NCBI GenBank assembly: GCA_030040475.1
Contig: JASHTQ010000199.1
Span: forward strand, 1-11,848
Length of the DNA stretch: 11,848 bases
Source of the DNA: Streptosporangiaceae bacterium
GTDB taxonomy: Bacteria > Actinomycetota > Actinomycetes > Streptosporangiales > Streptosporangiaceae
Direction: 5' to 3'
The translations under genes and the position numbers were made by a program. The number at the start of each line of letters is the position of its first letter. Positions within the stretch are counted from its first letter, which is position 1. The notes under the pieces were generated by a model. It saw only the letters and a list, made by a program, of their open reading frames with translations, was not told the DNA's origin and searched no databases. Below are positions 9,102 to 11,848 of this stretch, in pieces.

Positions 9102-10204
9102 CGCGACGTCTTCCCGTCCCAGGCCGACGCGGGCACGAGCACCTCGCCGCGCATGAGCATGCGCGCGGTGCGCAGCAGCGCAGACCGCGTCACCACGGGA
9201 ACGCCGTCGTCGATCTTCACCTCGATCGTGACGGTGAAGAAGCCGGTGGGGTGCTCGACCTCGACGTCGATCGAGCCCTCGGCCTTTGCCGGGATCACCG
9301 CGACCTTGTGCGCCACCGAGCCGGGCAGCACGCACGCGGTGGCCACCGAGACCGCGCCGAACACCCCGATCGCCTCGTGCACGCGGTGCGGGATGAACGT
9401 CCTGGTGGCGATCGTGCCGCCGGTCGCCGGAGGGGACACCAGGCTCATCTTCGGCACGGTCGTGCCGGCCACGTCGCCCAGGTTCATCAGCGGCCCGGCG
9501 GCCAGCCGGATCGCCTCGACCCGTTGCTTCAGCTCGGTGTTCTTTTCAAGCTCCTCGGGCGACTCCTGCCCGCTGAGCCCGAAGTCGGAGGCGGCCAGGC
9601 AGACCACCGGCATGCCGTTGTCGATGCAGGTCACGGTCGTGCCCTCGATGACGTCGACGACATTGCCCGTCGGCAGCAGCGCGCCGCATGAGGACCCGGC
9701 GACGTCGGCGAATTCGATGGGGATGGGCGCGTGGGTGCCCGGCACGCCGTCGATGCGCGCCTGCCCCTGGTAGCTGACCTGCCCGTCCGGCGTCTGGATC
9801 AGCGCGGTGGCGAGCGTCTGCGTGTTGCGCATCCAGATGCGCACCGGCGTCGTCTCGCCTTCGGGCGGCACGAGGCCCTGCTCGATGGCGAACGGCCCGA
9901 CGGCGGCGAGCATGTTGCCGCAGTTCTGGCTGTCGGAGACCTCCGCACGGTCGGGCCAGACCTGCAGGAACAGGTACTCGACGTCCGCGTCGCCGCGGCT
10001 CGACGGGCTCACCACGGCGACCTTCGAGGTCAGCGGGTGGCTGCCGCCCATGCCGTCGATCTCACGCGGGTCGGGCGAGCCCATCGCGGCCAGCAGCACG
10101 GCGTCCCTCGTCGCGCGGTCGTGCGGCAGGCTGTCTTCGAGGAACACCAGGCCCTTTGAGGTCCCGCCGCGCATGGCGGCGCAGGCGATGGCGGTCTGGG
10201 TCAC
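9098..10204 (-). CDS. ligU: 4-oxalomesaconate tautomerase (PrpF-family isomerase)
   Basis: A 368-residue PrpF-family isomerase, equivalent to Sphingobium LigU and Pseudomonas GalD. It shifts the double bond of 4-oxalomesaconate so that LigJ can hydrate it. Seen: an N-terminal [11 protein letters not shown] (11-21), [16 protein letters not shown] (50-65), [19 protein letters not shown] (90-108), [23 protein letters not shown] and [10 protein letters not shown]. Lys61 and Cys95 fall where LigU has catalytic Lys66 and Cys100. The start is GTG 10204, overlapping the ligK stop as GTGA, with GAGGA just upstream. PrpF homologues also include an aconitate isomerase of the methylcitrate cycle; placement between ligK and ligJ decides the role here. 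Confidence 0.92.
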   Translation of the reverse strand: MTQTAIACAAMRGGTSKGLVFLEDSLPHDRATRDAVLLAAMGSPDPREIDGMGGSHPLTSKVAVVSPSSRGDADVEYLFLQVWPDRAEVSDSQNCGNMLAAVGPFAIEQGLVPPEGETTPVRIWMRNTQTLATALIQTPDGQVSYQGQARIDGVPGTHAPIPIEFADVAGSSCGALLPTGNVVDVIEGTTVTCIDNGMPVVCLAASDFGLSGQESPEELEKNTELKQRVEAIRLAAGPLMNLGDVAGTTVPKMSLVSPPATGGTIATRTFIPHRVHEAIGVFGAVSVATACVLPGSVAHKVAVIPAKAEGSIDVEVEHPTGFFTVTIEVKIDDGVPVVTRSALLRTARMLMRGEVLVPASAWDGKTSR

Positions 10205-10890
10205 GTCACGTCCTCGAAGTCGACGTACCGCAGGCCCTTGGCCGCGAGCCTGTCGCGCATGCCGTACAGGTCCAGGCCGAGCTCGCCGGCGTTCAGCCTT
10301 GTTCGTTTGGACGCCTCGTTGGCCTCGCGGTCATGAGCCGCGTTCAGGACGGTCTTCGCCCCGCCGCGCGGCACGACCACCACCCCGTCGTCGTCGGCCA
10401 CCACCACGTCGCCCGGCCTGATGTAGACGCCGGCGCAGACGATCGGGATCTGCACGTCCCCCGGGGTTTCCTTCACCGTCCCCTTGGCCGAGATCGCCTT
10501 GGACCAGACGGGGAAGGCCATCTCGGTCAGCGTCGCGACGTCCCGCACGCCGGCGTCGATCACCACTCCCCTGACGCCGTGCGCCCGCAGGCTCCCGGCG
10601 AGCAGGTCGCCCACGTACCCGTCGTCGCACGGGCTCGTCGGGGTGACGACGAGGATGTCGCCCGGCTGCGCCTGCTCGACGGCCACGTGGATGGACCAGT
10701 TGTCGCCCGGGGCGACCTCGCAGGTCAGCGCGTTGCCCGCGATGCGCGCCGGCCGGAAGATCGGGCGGATGTCCGCCCGGAGCAGCCCCGTCCGGCCCTG
10801 GGCCTCGTGCACCGTCGCCACCCCCGCCTGCGCCAGGCCGTCGACGATCTCGAGATCGGTACGAGGGGTGTTCCGTACAACTAGCGGCAC
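10201..10890 (-). CDS. ligK: 4-carboxy-4-hydroxy-2-oxoadipate aldolase
   Basis: A 229-residue class II aldolase of the HMG/CHA aldolase (RraA-like) family. It performs the last step, a retro-aldol split of 4-carboxy-4-hydroxy-2-oxoadipate to pyruvate and oxaloacetate with Mg2+ or Mn2+; the family also decarboxylates oxaloacetate. Seen: [15 protein letters not shown] (23-37), the pyruvate-binding [24 protein letters not shown] (94-117) with Arg116 and metal-ligand Asp117, [12 protein letters not shown] (126-137) and [17 protein letters not shown] (158-174). These distinguish it from RraA proper, an RNase E inhibitor, and the lig context confirms the aldolase. Length equals Sphingobium LigK. 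The start is GTG 10890, with GAGGAA eight to nine bases upstream. It is the first gene of the operon, so expression of all seven genes depends on the region upstream of it. Confidence 0.93.
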   Translation of the reverse strand: MPLVVRNTPRTDLEIVDGLAQAGVATVHEAQGRTGLLRADIRPIFRPARIAGNALTCEVAPGDNWSIHVAVEQAQPGDILVVTPTSPCDDGYVGDLLAGSLRAHGVRGVVIDAGVRDVATLTEMAFPVWSKAISAKGTVKETPGDVQIPIVCAGVYIRPGDVVVADDDGVVVVPRGGAKTVLNAAHDREANEASKRTRLNAGELGLDLYGMRDRLAAKGLRYVDFEDVT

Positions 10891-10923
10891 CTGAGTGCTT
10901 CCTCTCCCGGAGAGTGTGATCTG

Positions 10924-10929
10924 GTTATA
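10924..10929 (-). promoter_or_regulatory. Candidate -10 element of the lig operon
   Basis: Read on the minus strand this is TATAAC, within an AT-rich island (ATTTATAACC) about 35 bases upstream of the ligK GTG. A -35 hexamer at normal spacing would be TAATAC at 10947-10952, a poor match to consensus that overlaps the inverted repeat GCGTA-T-TACGC. A weak -35 covered by a palindrome would suit an activator-dependent or tightly regulated promoter, but this is inference. Confidence 0.3.
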
Positions 10930-10944
10930 AATGGTACTGAGGCC

Positions 10945-10980
10945 GCGTATTACGCTAGGCGAACAAGCCTACGCCAGGCG
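10945..10980. promoter_or_regulatory. Three abutting inverted repeats upstream of ligK, candidate operator cluster
   Basis: GCGTA-T-TACGC (10945-10955), TAGGC-N6-GCCTA (10956-10971) and CGCC-A-GGCG (10972-10980) lie end to end with no gap, just upstream of the candidate -10 element. Each has perfect arms of 4-5 bp. Short palindromes arise often by chance in GC-rich DNA, so only their clustering and position make them noteworthy. They do not resemble the TGGTATACCA motif. Confidence 0.35.
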
Positions 10981-11183
10981 CACAGCGTGCCATGCCCTGC
11001 CCTGGATCCTGGCGCTGCTCACCCCTCAGCCGCCTATCTCTTACGTACTCCGAGCCGGGCAGCCAGGGAAGGGGGCAATCTCGCCGTTGACCCCGAACCA
11101 CAACCCCCGCGCGCTACCGCACCCCGCTCACCACAAACCCGCCGCGAACGACGCGGTACTGGATCTTCCGTTGATTTGATATT

Positions 11184-11193
11184 TGATATACCA
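11184..11193. promoter_or_regulatory. Near-palindrome TGATATACCA, candidate operator of the SDR gene
   Basis: Differs by one base from the perfect palindrome TGGTATACCA at 2486-2495. It is AT-rich, preceded by three TTGAT repeats, and lies 48 bases upstream of the SDR start codon, almost the same distance as the first copy has from the FAD-subunit gene. A shared regulator is inferred from these two copies only. Confidence 0.45.
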
Positions 11194-11240
11194 TCCGGCC
11201 TACCGGGGGTGTGACGTCGTGGCTGGGCGGAGGGGTTGCG

Positions 11241-11848
11241 GTGGACCTGCGGCTGGACGGGAAGGTGGCCTTCGTCACCGGGGCGAGCAAGGGCATCGGC
11301 CGGTGCGTGGCCGAGCATCTCGCCCGCGAGGGCTGCGACGTGGTCATCACGGCCCGGACCGCGGAGCCGCTCGAGGCCGCCGCGGAGAAGATCGCCGCGG
11401 AGACCGGGCGCGCGGTGCTGCCGCTCGCCGGGGACATGAGCGTGACCGCCGACGTCCAGCGCTGCGTCGACGTCACGCTCGAGCGGTTCGGCCACATCGA
11501 CATCCTGGTCACCTGCGCGGGCAGCTCGCCGGGCGGGCTGCTCGAGGACCTGACAGAAGAGCAGTGGATGTCGAGCCTGAACCTGAAGTTCATGGGCTAC
11601 GTGCGCTCGGTACGCGCGGTGATCGGCCACATGCGGGAGCGGGGCGAGGGCGCCATCGTGCTCGTCGTCGGCAACGACGGCCTCAAGCCCAGCTACTGGG
11701 AGATGACCGCGGGGGTGGCGAACGCCGCGGACATCAACTTCGCCTCCTCGGTGGCCGAGCAGTACGGCCGGTACGGGGTGCGCATCAACACGGTCAACCC
11801 GGGCCCGGTCAACACCGACCGGTGGGACACGCTGGAGAAGGCCTTCGC
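11241..11848 (+). CDS. SDR-family protein with degenerate catalytic residues (partial, 3' end outside window)
   Basis: The first 202 residues of a short-chain dehydrogenase/reductase fold protein (family usual length about 250). The start is GTG 11241, five bases after GGAGGGG; in-frame GTG 11211 is a weaker alternative. The nucleotide-binding motif TGASKGIG (13-20) is intact, as are the structural Asn of LNLKFMG and the INTVNPGPV stretch (182-190). The NAG motif reads CAG (92-94). Aligning on INTVNPGPV, the YxxxK motif reads AxxxN (Ala157, Asn161) and the catalytic Ser position is Gly144, so all three catalytic residues are replaced. It should bind NAD(P) but normal hydride transfer by the SDR mechanism is unlikely. 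It is transcribed divergently from the lig operon. Possible roles are an atypical enzyme using other residues (Tyr152 lies nearby), a regulatory subunit or a partner protein; none can be chosen from sequence. Confidence 0.85.
   Translation, partial: MDLRLDGKVAFVTGASKGIGRCVAEHLAREGCDVVITARTAEPLEAAAEKIAAETGRAVLPLAGDMSVTADVQRCVDVTLERFGHIDILVTCAGSSPGGLLEDLTEEQWMSSLNLKFMGYVRSVRAVIGHMRERGEGAIVLVVGNDGLKPSYWEMTAGVANAADINFASSVAEQYGRYGVRINTVNPGPVNTDRWDTLEKAF

Larger units (their letters stand above)
10891..11240. other. Divergent intergenic region (350 bases) between ligK and the SDR gene
   Basis: No protein in this stretch looks real; short open frames here have no recognisable motif and no ribosome binding site. 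The ligK-proximal end (10920-10980) holds an AT-rich -10-like element and three abutting short inverted repeats. The SDR-proximal end (11171-11193) is AT-rich, with three TTGAT repeats (11171, 11176, 11183) running into TGATATACCA. I see nothing interpretable in the roughly 190 bases between them. Confidence 0.7.

Noticed and set aside
8214..9773. A 519-codon open frame on the plus strand
   Set aside because: Antisense to ligJ and ligU; composition is shadow-like and lacks motifs.
9098..10204. PrpF aconitate isomerase of the methylcitrate cycle
   Set aside because: Same family, but it sits inside an otherwise complete lig operon with no prpC or acnD-like gene nearby, so oxalomesaconate tautomerase is the better call.
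10931..11179. An 82-codon plus-strand open frame in the intergenic region
   Set aside because: No ribosome binding site, no recognisable motif, Pro/Ala-rich content and atypical third-position bias; it runs through the candidate promoter and operator elements.

Overview
The window is very GC-rich, with strong third-position G/C bias, frequent GTG starts and tightly packed overlapping genes. This points to a high-GC actinomycete; fairly common AGG arginine codons would suit a Streptosporangiales-like genome, but that is only an impression. I see no rRNA, tRNA, CRISPR array, insertion sequence or transposase.

Layout. (1) 1-2434, minus strand: a molybdenum hydroxylase unit of the CO dehydrogenase/xanthine dehydrogenase family, with an FAD subunit followed by a molybdopterin subunit that runs off the left edge. 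(2) 2435-2643: a divergent regulatory region with a perfect 10-bp palindrome and a perfect 15-bp inverted repeat around an AT-rich loop. (3) 2644-4894, plus strand: a short crotonase-fold protein lacking the usual catalytic glutamates, overlapping an acyl-CoA synthetase that resembles malonyl-CoA synthetase. (4) 4919-4971: a large hairpin between convergent genes, probably a shared terminator. (5) 4983-10890, minus strand: seven tightly coupled genes forming a complete protocatechuate 4,5-cleavage pathway, transcribed in the order ligK, ligU (galD), ligJ, ligI, ligA, ligB, ligC. (6) 10891-11240: a second divergent regulatory region. (7) 11241 to the right edge, plus strand: an SDR-family protein whose catalytic Ser, Tyr and Lys positions are all substituted.

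How the genes work together. LigAB opens protocatechuate between C4 and C5 to 4-carboxy-2-hydroxymuconate-6-semialdehyde. LigC oxidises its cyclic hemiacetal to 2-pyrone-4,6-dicarboxylate, LigI hydrolyses this to 4-oxalomesaconate, LigU moves the double bond, LigJ hydrates the product to 4-carboxy-4-hydroxy-2-oxoadipate, and LigK cleaves that to pyruvate and oxaloacetate. Every step from ring opening to central metabolism is therefore encoded, with metal-ligand and catalytic residues visible in the key enzymes. This route is best known from sphingomonads and other proteobacteria, whereas actinomycetes usually degrade protocatechuate by the 3,4 (beta-ketoadipate) route.

No transporter, regulator or protocatechuate-forming enzyme is visible in the window. 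The roles of the flanking hydroxylase, crotonase/ligase pair and SDR are unknown. A near-identical palindrome (TGGTATACCA and TGATATACCA) lies about 50 bp upstream of both the hydroxylase unit and the SDR gene, which suggests that the flanking units share a regulator.
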